Source of the DNA: Flabesymbios commensalis | Taxonomy: Eukaryota > Annelida > Polychaeta > Terebellida > Flabelligeridae | Length of the DNA: 64,000 bases | Direction of reading: 5' to 3' | NCBI GenBank assembly: GCA_964017125.1 | Contig: OZ024905.1 | Span: 37,487,254-37,551,253 of the forward strand | Part shown: positions 23,690 through 35,664 of the stretch, piece by piece | How the letters are laid out: each line of letters starts with the position of its first letter | Position numbering within the stretch: position 1 is the first letter of the stretch | The notes under the pieces: model-generated | Seen by the model: the letters and a program-made list of their open reading frames with translations, nothing else | The model's database searches: none | Told to the model about the DNA's origin: nothing | Program-made: the position numbers and the translations under genes

Positions 23690-24470
23690 GACAATTTAGA
23701 CAAGCACAAGCCAGACTCCAAAGAGCCTATATCGATTATTCACATCAAATGAATTTATCTTAGGATGGTATAATTTATTGAGGCTCTTTTTAAAAATAAT
23801 ATATCCAAGCTACTAGCGTCTCGGATGACAAAGGGTAACGTGTTCTATAAGCGAGCGGTGCGATAAAAATAACTGAATTGGAACTGAACAGTCTTGCACA
23901 GAGGTAATTTGAATCACAACCCCCTGTTGAGCATTATGCGGACAAACTAGCTTAAAATTACTACAGTAATCACAAGATAGTCTACAATGAAGGTAGCTTT
24001 ATGAAAAACACAGATCGATTATTTCTCGACGGAAGCACGAAGGTAAGATAGATAACTCTGCATCTTTAATTTGATTATGTCTTTAACATGAGAGGGACTC
24101 CACGTCGTACTATAGCAGAATACTTCTGACATGAGCCAAATATAATTGACATAAAGGGGGCTGTTAAAGCCAAAACAACGTTTTATTATTCCCATCATAG
24201 AATGGGCTTTTGATGAAACAGTTTTTACATTCTCACACCATGATAAATTAGTAGCGATGATTATTCCAAGAACATTAAATTCAGTTACTCTGGATAAGAT
24301 ATTATTATCAATTGAGTCAAAATATTTTTTTCACTTTACGATATATCGACATTGAATTCGATATGTTGAAAATCATTCCCCAAATTTTGCTCAGGTAACA
24401 GTGCATTAAGGTCTTTCTGTGGAGAAATAGCATCTTGTCTTAAATTCTAACATCGTTAGCATTATTAAAT
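23690..24470 (-). mobile_element. LINE 3' fragment (reverse transcriptase thumb to C-terminus), jockey/CR1-like
   Basis: The minus strand translates, with interruptions, to VTEFNVLGIIIATNLSWCEN, NVKTVSSKAHSMMGIIKRCF and TTWSPSHVKDIIKLKMQSYL, and later to YFYRTARL-NTLPFVIRDASS. This is the standard C-terminal order in jockey/CR1-type LINEs (LGV-I...LSW..H, K-A...M-G-IKR, WSP, RLWN-LP). The catalytic RT core is absent (5' truncation), and frameshifts and stops break the frame. The element ends near 23690. Confidence 0.7.
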
Positions 24471-24479
24471 AAATGATAT

Positions 24480-25540
24480 ACAAACATTGCAGATATAAAT
24501 TATGAATAATACAAATAATAATTATGTTGTTTCACTCCAATATATACCACAATAGGCCCCCGCAATGCCCCCAATAAAGCATAAAGATGGCTTCTTACTC
24601 TGCTTCAAACTATGAATAAAACAACCCCATTTTACCGTTAAGTGTAGGCCTGTTACATACTAATATCTTGACATTTAGCACAGGCCTTGTGCCATGTGGC
24701 CTAAGTTAACATTTCACCATGTTTTTCTGTCCCATTTTTAAGGCTGCGATGATGTTTGTGTCTCCATCGGTCTTAGCAAATGCAGATATTTCCACGTGTC
24801 TATGGTGTAAATTGACATTCTACGTGCCAGCTATTCACATATATTAAGCTCTAGTTGTACTTATTTATCCACAATATATGGTAAGTGTGGGGAGGGACTC
24901 CTCACAACCCTATTACCAAATGCAAATGTAATATCACAGTCTACTAAATTGTTAAATTCCTGTCAAATAATAAAAATGTTCGCTCTACTTTGCATAGTGA
25001 CAGAAGGAGAGGGTGAAATATAGTCAGTGTTGTCTGGTACTTGATGGGTAGACCAGAAGCAGGGGGGGGGGGGGGGGGAATGAGAGGTGCTCTGGCGATC
25101 ACTTGTCGACTCCGCCTCACACATCAGCACAGCACGCTGCAGGCCATAGAACACCTAGAAGAACCTACAAGCACAAATTACCCTCTCTACAGCAACAAAA
25201 AATACACCCACGCTCAATAAAACTATTGTGCTTCAAGCGCACAGTCTGTCTTGTCTATTACTTTGACGAAACGTTTGAAATATATTATATATATGCATAG
25301 AATAGTAACACAACTTTACTACACCAGCGCGATGAAGAAATCGAACTTTATCGTCGAGTTGACTGATATCTGAATTGAATTTTAAAAAAACCCGATAAGT
25401 TTTACACTGTATAATAATCGCATAAGGATAAAAAACCCATAAGAATAAGGTTGAAAAAAAAATGATTTACAAAGAAGATTTAAAATGTAATCATATTATA
25501 TTTTAAGTGATGAACCCTCATCAACAACAGAATCAGTGTC
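24480..25540. other. Intergenic sequence with a poly-G run
   Basis: A G run lies at about 25061-25078. CAATAAAACTATTGTGCTTC near 25215 resembles a polyadenylation region, but nothing around it supports a gene. No other feature is recognised. Confidence 0.45.
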
Positions 25541-25547
25541 GCAGTCC

Positions 25548-25549
25548 TC

Positions 25550-25584
<35 letters not shown>

Positions 25585-25930
25585 CATCAGTATTAGTTAG
25601 GTCATTTTTTTGGATTCCGTGACCATTTTTATGAAAGCTCAGTTTCTTGGTGGTTTTAGGTAGTTTAGATGGTGATCTTAAAAATGAGCTCTTATGCCCC
25701 TCTCGATTTTGGGGGGAAAGCCTCCAAAAACAGCGTTTTCCAAAATGGCCGCCATCGGTTCCCGACGAACATGAAATTTTCTTTTGTGGAGCAATTCTGA
25801 CAAACAAAAGGTTAATTAAGACTAATTCTGGCATGGGGATTCCATTTTTGCCATTCGTTTTCACCATAAACACATTCTTGACTCTGAAATTCAAGATGGC
25901 GGCCGTAAATAACGCGATTCACGAGCAATT
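25548..25930 (-). repeat. Dispersed repeat abutting a CAG microsatellite, minus-strand copy
   Basis: Reading the minus strand from about 25930, the order is GGCCGCCATCTTGAATTTCA, GAATGGAATCCCCATGCCAG, ACCATTTTGG-like sequence, GAGCTCATTTTTAAGATCACC and CATAAAAATGGTCACGGAATC. A pure (CAG/GCA)n run of about 11 units (25548-25580) follows. The same order occurs on the plus strand at 27690-28020. The 132-codon minus-strand frame through it, with a poly-Ala run, is a by-product. Confidence 0.8.
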
Positions 25931-26729
25931 GTCTTTTGTGGGCCTACTTCGACTGATGAAAAGGAAATTTTAGACAATTTGGATATGAGGTATCAATTTC
26001 TAACATCATATTTTACTTTTGAACTCTTTTAGACATCAAATGTAGCATGACAGCTTTATATGCTACTATTTGATATTATCAAATTTATTCTTTTGCGTGG
26101 GAATAACAGTTGTATATAATTATATCAAATTGTTGTATAATATGTCTTCAGGCTGACAAGATAATGTCTTGCAAGTAAGAATAATGTTATTGTATCCATA
26201 AATGACTAAAACACATATATTTACAGTGTACAATAATTCTTGTGGTCAGAATTAAATATCGATTATATGAAGATAATTAGTTCCAATAAACTACTATCAA
26301 GTAACTACTAACCTAGTAGGCCTAAATATCAAAACCTTGATTAAGTACACAGCTAGCTAATCAATATCACCACTGTGATCATTAAAGCACAGCTTTCCTC
26401 AATGTTTTCATCAGTATCACTGTCGTCAGAGTCACTTTTGTCATTATTAAACCCTTGAATAAACCCATTTTCCTCTTTTGAAAAACAAACTTCTTCAAGG
26501 AATCTGGCACTATCAGAGCTTCTTATGAAGTATGCAATATAGAACAGCTTGCTGTAGTTGACATGATTGTGCAGAAAGCGACGTAAATCAATATTCACTC
26601 TACTGTAATTAAAGTACATGTAACACTATGCATACAATGTTGGCGTCTTGACCATAACGTGATAACACATACCATAATGAATCGAATTACCAGGAGGTAT
26701 AGCTTTTTCCTCCTCTTAATGATATAAGC

Positions 26730-27630
26730 TAAGCTACTGCAAGCCAGTTGCATCTGCATCTATCCGTACTCCATCACAAAATAACTCCCTCGAAATTGCA
26801 CAAATGTGTTGACTATTATCATTCTGAACTTCATCAACTACTATACACTGTTTACATGAGATTCTGCAGCATTGCAATGCCATGATAATTTCCTCCAGAG
26901 ATCTGAAAACCATTGAACTTCTGCACTTCATCAACTACTCTACCCTGTTTACATGAAATTCTACAGCCTTGCCATGATAACTTCTTCTAGAGATCTGAAA
27001 ACCATAGAACTTCTATTTACCACCAAACAATCTGTCTCTCAGGTTGTGCAAAATTGAACAATCAGCATAGAGCACCATATTCGTGGCCAGGATATGTTTG
27101 TATCAAGAATGAATGTCAATACAAATAATGCCTGGAATATTTTACAAACACGCCCATCACTAAAGGTACTGTTTGAGTAACACAGTACTAGCTGTCTCTG
27201 GTTTTGTTAATGTACTGGTACCAGTGTCTAGTAGGTGAAAATCGATAAGTTAAAACAGGGGTATCTGCAATAACATGATTCAGTTGAATAAATGCTCACT
27301 TTCTGCATAGCCATGAACCTTTACTCTAGTATAAAAAAGACATGGATTATCAGATAGAAGGTCTAGAAAATCATCAAAACAGGATAAGTAACCTCATCAA
27401 GTTTTTTATAATCCACAGACAATCATATAGTCCCATATCTTTTTTTTCACCAAAACAATAAGAAAACACTATGGTCTAGTGGATGGTTGAACCCTCTTGA
27501 GCAAATGTTTCACTTACAGATCCTGTCCTCTCTCACGGCATCATCTGACAAGGTTGACGTCGAACAGGGATATTGTTAGTGTATAGTTTGTTTTTCACCA
27601 CGTCTGTGGGCCCAGGTCTGCAAACAACAA
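26730..27630 (-). mobile_element. Ty3/Gypsy-type pol fossil
   Basis: Minus-strand sequence near 27360-27600 carries Gypsy-type reverse transcriptase signatures: LLKRVQPSTRP, a LIVLVKKKD-like stretch, and a following L-WI-KNL-like stretch. A later stretch near 27220-27250 resembles the region preceding RNase H (PVLTY). It is an old, fragmentary LTR-retrotransposon copy with many interruptions and no recognisable LTRs at its ends. Extension below 27.1 kb is uncertain. Confidence 0.6.
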
Positions 27631-27689
27631 TTTCAAAAGTGATGCTAGAAATGCATTCACATGCCTAAATTATTCTAAAATTGCCTTTT

Positions 27690-28020
27690 GTCAAAATAGC
27701 CCCACGGGATGAAAATGCTCAATTTGCTTCTGAATTACGTTGTTTGCGGCCGCCATTTTGAATTCATGGTCAAGAATATGTTTAAGGTTAAACTAAATGT
27801 AAGAAATGGAATCCCCATGCCAGAATTAATCACAATTGACCTTTTGCTTGTGAAAATAGCTACACAAATGAAAAATCATGCTCGTCCGGAACCTATGGCG
27901 ACCATTTTGGAAAACGGTGAGAGGGGTGTAGGAGCTCATTTTTAAGATCACCAACTTAAATACCTAAAACCACTAAGAAACTGAGCTTTCATGAAAATGG
28001 TCACGGAATCCAGAAAAATG
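27690..28020 (+). repeat. Dispersed repeat abutting a CAG-like array, plus-strand copy
   Basis: Same family as 25548-25930, in opposite orientation about 2 kb away. Shared phrases are CGGCCGCCATTTTGAATTCA, AAATGGAATCCCCATGCCAG, GAGCTCATTTTTAAGATCACC and GAAAATGGTCACGGAATCCA. It is followed directly by the 28.0-29.6 kb CAG-like array. The 78-codon frame through it is shared in part with the other copy because the DNA is homologous, not because a protein is conserved. Confidence 0.8.
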
Positions 28021-29645
28021 ACCCAACTATATCGCCAACAGCGGCAGCATTAACGGCAGCACTATCTACAACAGCGGCAGCATCAACAGCTGCAGCAGTA
28101 TCGGCAACAGCAGCATCAACAGCAGCAGTATCGGCAGCAGCAGCATCAACAGCAACAGTATCGACAACAGCGGCAGTAATTACAGCAGCAGCAGTATCGG
28201 CAACAGCAGCAGTATCGGCAGCAGCAGCAGCATCGGCAGTAGCAGCAGCAGCATCATCAACAGTAGCAGTATTATCAACAGCAGCAGCACAAAAGCAGTA
28301 GCAGTATCGCCAACAGCAGCAATATCTACAACAGCGGCAGCATCAACAGCAATAGTCTCGATAACAGCGGCAGTAATGACAGCAGAAGCAGTATCGGCAA
28401 CAGCGGCAGCATCGACAGCAGCAGTGTATACAACAGCAGCAGCATCAGCAGAAGCAGTATCGGCAACAGCGGCAGCATCAACATCAGCAGTGTATACAAC
28501 AGCAGCAGCATCAACAGCAGCAGTATCGGCATCAGCAGCATCAACAGCAGCAGTATCGACAACAGCGGCAGTATCAGCAACAGCAGCAGTATCGGCAGCA
28601 GCAGCAGTATCGGCAGCAGCAGCAGCATCGACAGCAGCAGTATCAGCAGCAGCATCAACAGTAGCAGTATCGACAGCAGCAGCAGTATCTCCAACAGCAG
28701 CAGTATTGACAAAAACAGCAGTATCAGCAGCAGCAGCAGTATCGGAATCAGCAGCAGTATCGGCAGCAGCATCAACAGCAGCAGTATCGACAACAGCAGC
28801 AGTATCGACAGCAGCAGCAGTATCGGCAGCAGCAGCAGTATCAGCAACAGCAGCAGTACCGGCAACATCAGCAGTATCGCCAATAGCAGCAGTATCGGCA
28901 ACAGCAGCAGTATCGGCAGCAGCAGCAGTATCGCCAATGGCAGCAGTATCGGCAACAGTAGCAGTATCGGCAACAGCAGCAGTATCGGCAACAGCAGCAG
29001 TATCGCCAATGGCAGCAGTATCGGCAACAGTAGCAGTATCGGCAACAGCAGCAGTATCGGCAACAGCAGCAGTCTCGGCAACAGCGGCAGTATCGGCAAC
29101 AGCTCAGCAATATCGGAAACAGCAGCAGTATCAGCAACAGCAGCAATAGCAGCAGTATCGGCAACATCAGCAGTATCGCCAATAGCAGATGTATTGGCAA
29201 CAGCAGCAACATCAACAGCAGCAGTATCAGCAGCAGCAGTATCGCCAATAGCAGCAGTATCGGCAGCAGCAGTATCGACAGCAGCAGTATCGGCAACAGC
29301 ATCAACAGCAACAGTATCGGCAGCAGCAGCAGCAGTATAGCCAATAGCAGCAGTATCGGCAACAGCAGCGGTATCGGCAACAGCAGCAGTATCGCCAGCG
29401 GCAGCAACAGCAGCAGTATAGGCAACATCAGCAGTATCGCCAATAGCAGCCGTATCGTTAACAGCAGCAATATCAGCAACATCAGCAGTATCGGCAACAG
29501 CAGCAGTATCGGCAACATCAGCAGTATCGCCAATAGCAGCCGTACCGTTAACAGCAGCAATATCGGCAACAGCAGCAGTATCGTCAACAGCAGAAGTATC
29601 GGCAACAGCAGCAGCAACAACAACATCAGAGCAGCTTCAATCATT
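28021..29645 (+). repeat. 1.6 kb CAG-rich array, 18-bp period
   Basis: Dominated by the 18-base unit CAGCAGCAGTATCGGCAA and variants (CATCAA, CGACAA, CGCCAAT). The 18-base period, a multiple of three, keeps frames open on both strands, producing three long low-complexity frames (about 257 codons each) of Ala-Val-Ser or Leu-Pro-Ile repeats. These have no promoter, splice or homology support and are not genes. It begins where the dispersed repeat 27690-28020 ends. Confidence 0.9.
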
Positions 29646-30385
29646 AGCAGCAGGAGGAGACTGGTGTGTGGCAGTAGTGTTTTGGTTCAGACAGAGACAT
29701 AGCGCATAGCAATTCATTGCTAGGAAACAAGCAGCAGGACATGTTGTTTAGGGAGAGATGAAGAGCAGTGGCAGCTGATGGAAGTACATAGTGAGAGGGA
29801 CGAGAGGGCAGCAGACACATCAGCTTGATTATAACACAAAACATTGTCTTTACCATCCCAGTGCAAGACAAGACGCAGACATAATATCATTCTTATTGTC
29901 TGTCAAACGTAAGTAAATTGAATCATTTATTCAAAGCAATCAGCTTGATATTTATTCTACATTTAATAGTTAGTGTTATTTCGTAGGAATGAACTATTTA
30001 TTCACAATAAATTAAACCTTCTCTTTAAAAATAGTTTTGTATTTTTTAAATCACTTGAAACATTACGCCGACAGTGAAGCTATCGATAAAGCAATGGGTG
30101 CTAGCACCAGACAGTATATAATTGTTTTAAAGTTTTTGTGCTTATAAAAAGTATGATTAAATTCAAATCACACAACTACATGCAAATTACTGTTCAAAAT
30201 CCTGTGAATAATGCAGTCATTCTGTTACCAAATATCATGTGAGCTCGCATCATGACAAATATTAAAAATGGACCACGTCGTATGCCCAATCAATTAGAAA
30301 TCAGCAATAACCAATCAATTAGAAATCATCAATAACCTAGTCCAGGAGCACGAATCTGAAAATTTGGTTTCGTTCTAAACTAAAA
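29646..30385. other. Intergenic sequence
   Basis: Apart from a short duplication (AACCAATCAATTAGAAATCA twice, about 30285-30330), I see nothing recognisable. Confidence 0.5.
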
Positions 30386-30389
30386 GTAA

Positions 30390-32560
30390 CCAAGGTTTGA
30401 CTTGCTAGGATGATGGTATGAATATTCCAGAACAATATAGGTAGTGTGTACTATAAAATTGTGGTATAAAAAATATTATGGGCAATTTTAAGGTAGGGGG
30501 TGTATTGACCGTAGTACCTCAGAATTTGGTATATGTATACATAATTGTCAATATCTTTGTCAATACGCAATCAATTTTTTAGATTCTAGCATCAAAACGT
30601 ACTGTTTTTGATGGTTTATGTTTATGTAAGTAAAAAACATTACAACAATGTTTAAGTCATAAAGGTCAATGAAGATCACATATTGTACCACAGCGATATT
30701 AGCAAATATTTTGTTATCATATCTGTATGCACTTTAGTATACTTTGCTGAGCAATATAATTAACCAAGGTTGGACTTGATCGAATTATAATCAACTGATA
30801 ATATACACCCACTACAATAACGTCAGCTAGAACTCAGAGCGAAATTGTGGTATCGATATTTTTTGCAGGGCTAAATTTCTTCATTGTAGGGTGTATCATA
30901 TGCTATAATCTGTAACAATAAATATGAGTGATAAAATTGCCAATATATTTTTCAAAAGTCATTCAATTGTATCGATTATGTCACCAAAACGTAAGACGTT
31001 GAACGAGTTTATACATAAGGATAAAAAACAGCAAAATTCACCGGGTTTTAAAGGTCATTGAGGGTGAAATCATCATAAGATGATTTTTTTCTGTGTTTTT
31101 TTGTCATAACGTTGTTTCTACTTTTATATTACGTATTAAACACCAAAACTAAGCAAGGTTTGACTTGGCCATATATGACATAATAGAGATTCTAGAACAA
31201 ATCCAGATGTCATCTATAGTCTAATTAAGATATATAAATATTTCGAAACCAGTTGATCACACTCGGTGACATATCACATTATGCGACACAAGGTATTTAT
31301 ATGGCCATATATTTGCAAATTCTCAATAAAATGTTACCATTTTGGTACCAACATGTGAAAGTTTTAATGTGACAAATTTGAAGTGAACAAAATATAAAAA
31401 ATAAAGTCATAAAGGCCAGCGAAGATCAAAAGTCCATTCCACAGCGATCTGACCAGTGTTTTTAGCATATTATTTTTACGTTGGCATAATGTCCTCAACA
31501 CCAAATCTGACCTTGGTTGAAATTGATAGAGTAAAAAATAGATCGCCTAACACAATAACGCGTAGCCTGTATAGTCAAAATGAGATATAGATAATGTGTT
31601 AAAACCGTTTTTACCGTTTTTTGTTCTGGTGTGATACAAAATGGCACAGCCTGAATCATAGAGTGTAATGACATTATTGACTATATATTTGACAAAACAT
31701 GATAAAAATTAAAAGTATTTTAGCATCAAAATTTAAAAGCTTTCACTTGGTAATATTTTATGGAAAAACATTTATATTAATTGCTCAATTACAAAGACCT
31801 GCAGAGGTCAGAGCCCCACCCCGATCTAAACAGGGTGTATTTTGTCATCATGCTATTTATACGTTGACATAATTTTCTCAACATCAAAACTAATGAATGT
31901 TTAAATTAATCGAGTTATAATTTATCATATAATAAACGTGAGTTGTAGATACAGTCAAATTAAGGTATATATAATGTTTTATGGTCTATTATAATTTGAA
32001 GTGTATCAGATTACACAATCTGAAACATATATTTGAAATTACGTAAGTAGCAATATGTTTTTAAATATTTTATAAAATTCAAATAATTCGGTGTCATAAC
32101 GTCAAGCTATTACCGTGGAATATTTCTAATGTAACCAAAAAACGGTTCAACAACAACAGGTCCAAAACGCATGCCACATCGTTCTTAACAGTTATTTTTT
32201 CTCACACTATGAGTGCGTTGAAACATCTCATTTGACAGCAAAACTATACTAAATAGTTTGACTTTATAGAATGATGAAATTGAGCACATCGAACAAACCA
32301 TCCAATGTAGTAGGTATTTTTAAATTGCGGTCTAAAACATGTGTCAAATACCTTCTTTTCATATGCAGTTATAATATCAAATAGTATAAAATGAAACACT
32401 AGGTTGAATGGCATAATTGTCAAAATATTGCCAATAATCAATCAAATGTATTGTTTGTGGTATTAAAACATCCATATTTTATTGGGCTACGTGTTAAGTA
32501 GCAATATATAGGCCTACGTGACACAACTATAGGAATCAGATGACATTCATCTAGCCAGTA
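30390..32560 (+). repeat. Degenerate ~365-bp tandem array, about six units
   Basis: The phrase AACCAAGGTTTGACTTG-like recurs at about 30399, 30763, 31147, 31512, 31880 and 32240, spacing 360-384 bases. Each unit has, in order, that phrase, an ATTGTGGTAT or TCAAATTAAGGTATAT segment, a (GTGTATCA)-like segment, a run resembling CAATATTTTTCAAAA, AAAGGTCA-GAAGATCA, and CCACAGCGAT. Units are strongly diverged, so the array is old. No coding potential. Confidence 0.75.
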
Positions 32561-33125
32561 GTCTCGTTGCAGGCATACAACTTGATATGATATAATTGTG
32601 TCTCTAATTATGCCTGCATAATTTAAATAAGTTAAAGGTTAAAATAAGTTATATCATATCACACGGTTTCGTTTACAACATGCTACGTAATCAGTTACAG
32701 TTACGTTATGTGGAGAATAACATCAATTCGGTGTACTTTGGTGGCTAATAACATTTTTTCGACCATGAAAAGTCAAGCTCATAGCTTTTGATGACACTCC
32801 ACAAGGGATTGTTTGTGTGGCTTTTGCATACTGACGACGTCCAAAACTTACATAGAATATTGCCCGTTGAATGTATATTTGAGAGATAATGAGCCTGGTA
32901 CTACGAAACACATTATATATAAGATAATCATATATAAGAATGTTAAGTTGCTGTTGATTCATGAAAACGACTGCAACACATGATTGCAAGATTATATCAC
33001 ATTTACCCAAGGACAATTATAATTTACATAGAGTTAATAGAATTTCACTAAAGGTTTTGTGTAAAAAAATTGTGGGAAATGATATTATCATGGCCTATGT
33101 GAACTTTCATGCACGATAAAAACAC
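32561..33125. other. Intergenic sequence
   Basis: One minus-strand frame of 97 codons (32723-33016) has partly protein-like composition (SFGRRQYAKATQTIPC). I recognise no family and do not call it a gene. Confidence 0.4.
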
Positions 33126-33129
33126 ATGT

Positions 33130-33720
33130 TCGGATAGAAGTGGCATGCGTCTGCGGAGGTTTGTTGATCTTTCAACTTAGTGGTGTTATTTTACATTTTT
33201 TGTCAGTACACATATTCCTGATTCAAAATGTTACGTTTCGATGCCAAAATATTGAAATATTATTCAAAATAGGCTACTATATCACCACTTTTGTCATTAA
33301 ACTATGGCTTTCAGACTGTGCCATCAGATATACTCCACATATAAAAGTCTCTAAAATATATTTACACTGTAATTTGGTTATACACGCTCTATAGTCTTAT
33401 TCTAGAGGCTCTATTTTTAATTTCTATCAAGTCAAACCTTGGTTAGTTTTGGAGTTACGGTAATTATGTCAGCGTCAAAATAGTATGAAGACAAAAACAG
33501 ATGTTTACATCACAGTTGTGTGATATTATGACATTTACTGACCTTTACAACTTTGTAATAGTTACAATTGTTTTTTATGATAAATAATGCCGAATAAATA
33601 AAACATTTTTGATAGCGAAATAGGTACATTTTATTGATTATTAGAGAATACATCGACAATTATCTCATTCTAAACTATGTGGCATATTTTGCTATCTGAT
33701 ATACCCCAGTTAGAACAAAC
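33130..33720 (-). repeat. Inverted outlying copy of the ~365-bp repeat
   Basis: On the minus strand the sequence around 33420-33560 reads AAAGGTCAGTAAATGTCATA, then ACTATTTTGACGCTGACATA, AACTAACCAAGGTTTGACTT and GATAGAAATT, in the same order as the array at 30390-32560. It lies about 0.6 kb beyond that array in the opposite orientation. Confidence 0.7.
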
Positions 33721-34609
33721 CAACTTTAAAATCTTTTTATATAATCACTTAACTAAATACACTATATGGGTGTGTTGTATATATTCCATATATACTTACG
33801 TTTTGGTAACCAATTCACATGAGTGTTTATTACGAAAGCCGTAGTTATCCATACTCTCGATGCACAATCTCTGCACAGCACGGGACAGGGGCCTACTGCA
33901 GTGGTTAAAGCTGCCTGCTTGGAAATTCTGAGATCATCGTCACCCGCTGTGACACTCAAGTTTCAATGAAACAAAAATTGTCTTCCCTGATCACTCGTAA
34001 AGATTCAGATTTGTGGGGGAGCCTCCGTGACCAAGAGGTGCTCGGCCTAAGACCACCAGGGCTTGAATTTCGAATCCTCTGGCTGGAGGGCAGTGTCATC
34101 TGATTCATCCCACCATCCACACACCCACATTTGATGTTTATTGAACTTTGGGAACATGTCTTTGTTGTCCTTTAGTGCTATTGGTGATTTTCCGCCAAGT
34201 GTGTGAATATAAATCTGTAACATGAGCGTCATGATATTACTTGATTTCCCTGCAGCCATCATCCTTATGATTACACGACATTTTGTATACAATAGCCATG
34301 GCGATAAATATCACCTTCATGAAATTTATAGAAAATACAGTAAATAAGATATTTTACTGAAGTACGGTCGGCATTCAGCCGCTTCCAGAACACACTCACC
34401 CTCATTCTAATATGAAAGTTGTATTTTTAAGTAGGTCTATATATTTTTTTCACTTTGCGCAATAATAATATATTTATTATGTCTAAGTATATATATATAG
34501 GCCTCCCTAAAACTATGGAACACATCATATTTTATTCCGCAAACTGGAATAGTATGTTAATTTATGTCGACCAATTCACAACTGCTTTATCAGGTCTATA
34601 AAGACACAG
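33721..34609. other. Intergenic sequence with weak tRNA-like stretch
   Basis: Around 34021-34090, CCAAGAGGTGCTCGG and ATTTCGAATCC loosely resemble pol III A and B boxes, with GCCTCC and GGAGG at the ends. The T arm does not pair properly. Possibly a SINE relic; otherwise nothing is recognised. Confidence 0.35.
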
Positions 34610-34613
34610 TTAA

Positions 34614-35083
34614 AGCAGCTCCTTGGGATGACATCAATTTTTGTTTTTAGTTTTGTAACGAAGTAGTGTATCCCCCAGATCATGATTTTATTTTTTTCAG
34701 AATTTTTAAATTTTTAAAAATATTTTTTATCAACATTTCTGTGAATCCGAGTAAAACCCAAACAAACTTTGTTTATACCTAAACACTTGCTAAAGGACGG
34801 TTAAATGTTCTTACAGCATTGGGCCATATGTTGATGCCGTCGGCCCAGCGTTGGGCAGACAATCCAAGGCGTGAGAATATGTGGTGTAAAGTGCTGTATA
34901 TTGCTAACTTGTTTTGTTTACATGGCAATATACGACCTGGAAATATAACTATTTCACTCTTTTTCGGTGCTTTAAAATTGTTTTTTTGACTTTCTTGTAT
35001 TTTTAGTTAAGGCTATATAGCTTCATCTGAGTTAAATTTTCAAAATTAACAAAATTAAAAATATCTCATCCCAAGGAGCAGCT
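34614..35083. mobile_element. 470-bp TTAA-flanked inverted-repeat element
   Basis: The left end AGCAGCTCCTTGGGATGA and right end TCATCCCAAGGAGCAGCT are inverted repeats with a single mismatched position. Both are flanked by TTAA (34610-34613 and 35084-35087). The interior has no coding frame. It is a non-autonomous DNA transposon of TTAA-target type, with ends unrelated to the 244-bp family. Confidence 0.8.
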
Positions 35084-35419
35084 TTAATCACGAAAAAGAG
35101 CCTACATCAAACAATATAATGAATAGTGGTGCATTACCACAGGAAATGCATACACGTTTACAATACATGTACTATGCTATTAAATCTTACACTGAAGATG
35201 CTGCCCATATAGAGTGTTGCACCTATCTCTATCGAGAAATCAAGACATACGCTGTGATATTGTTTGTGATTCAGATGCTAGGCTCGTCGATGCAGCGCGG
35301 GGACGGTCAGTGGACGTCAGAATTAAAAGCTAACTAAGAGATTTATAGTGATTTCAAATTGAAGAACATCCCTTGGTTTCCATCTTTTATACACAAATAA
35401 TCAGCGTTGTAAGGGTTAA

Positions 35420-35660
35420 CCCTTACAGTGCGGGGGTCGACTTTAGTCGTCAGGATCTGACTTCTGCAGACGTCAGATTCTGACGTCTAAAGTCGACCCC
35501 CGCACTGTAAGAGTAATCATATTTCTAATGGCTGTATACCCATAACATAGGTATTCGAATGAATCAAAAAGAGCTAAATAAGACATTAATGGTAATTTCA
35601 AATTGGAAAAAACCCTTTGGTGTCCATGGTTTATATAAAAATAATTCAGCACTTTAAGGG
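35420..35660. mobile_element. TTAA-flanked MITE with long internal palindrome
   Basis: The left end CCCTTACAGTGC and right end GCACTTTAAGGG are inverted repeats. TTAA precedes (35416-35419) and TTAT follows. The left half is a palindrome: CAGTGCGGGGGTCGACTTTA near 35425 is inverted near 35489-35509. The DNA just left of the TTAA (about 35330-35415) repeats the right half of this element, so two copies appear to abut with one shared TTAA, the left copy being partial. Confidence 0.7.
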
Positions 35661-35664
35661 TTAT

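Noticed and set aside
25205-25270. CAATAAAACTATTGTGCTTC region as a possible solo LTR end
   Set aside because: Only a polyadenylation-like phrase; no second copy, no terminal repeats, no target duplication seen.
25496-25894. 132-codon minus-strand ORF with poly-Ala
   Set aside because: It lies entirely in a dispersed non-coding repeat plus a CAG run, and the other copy of the repeat does not keep the same full frame.
28326-29644. Three long ORFs of about 257 codons on both strands
   Set aside because: They arise from an 18-bp-period simple repeat whose unit is a multiple of three; no homology, start context or splice support.
34021-34090. Possible tRNA gene or SINE head
   Set aside because: A- and B-box-like phrases are present but the T arm and acceptor do not pair well; only a weak relic at best.
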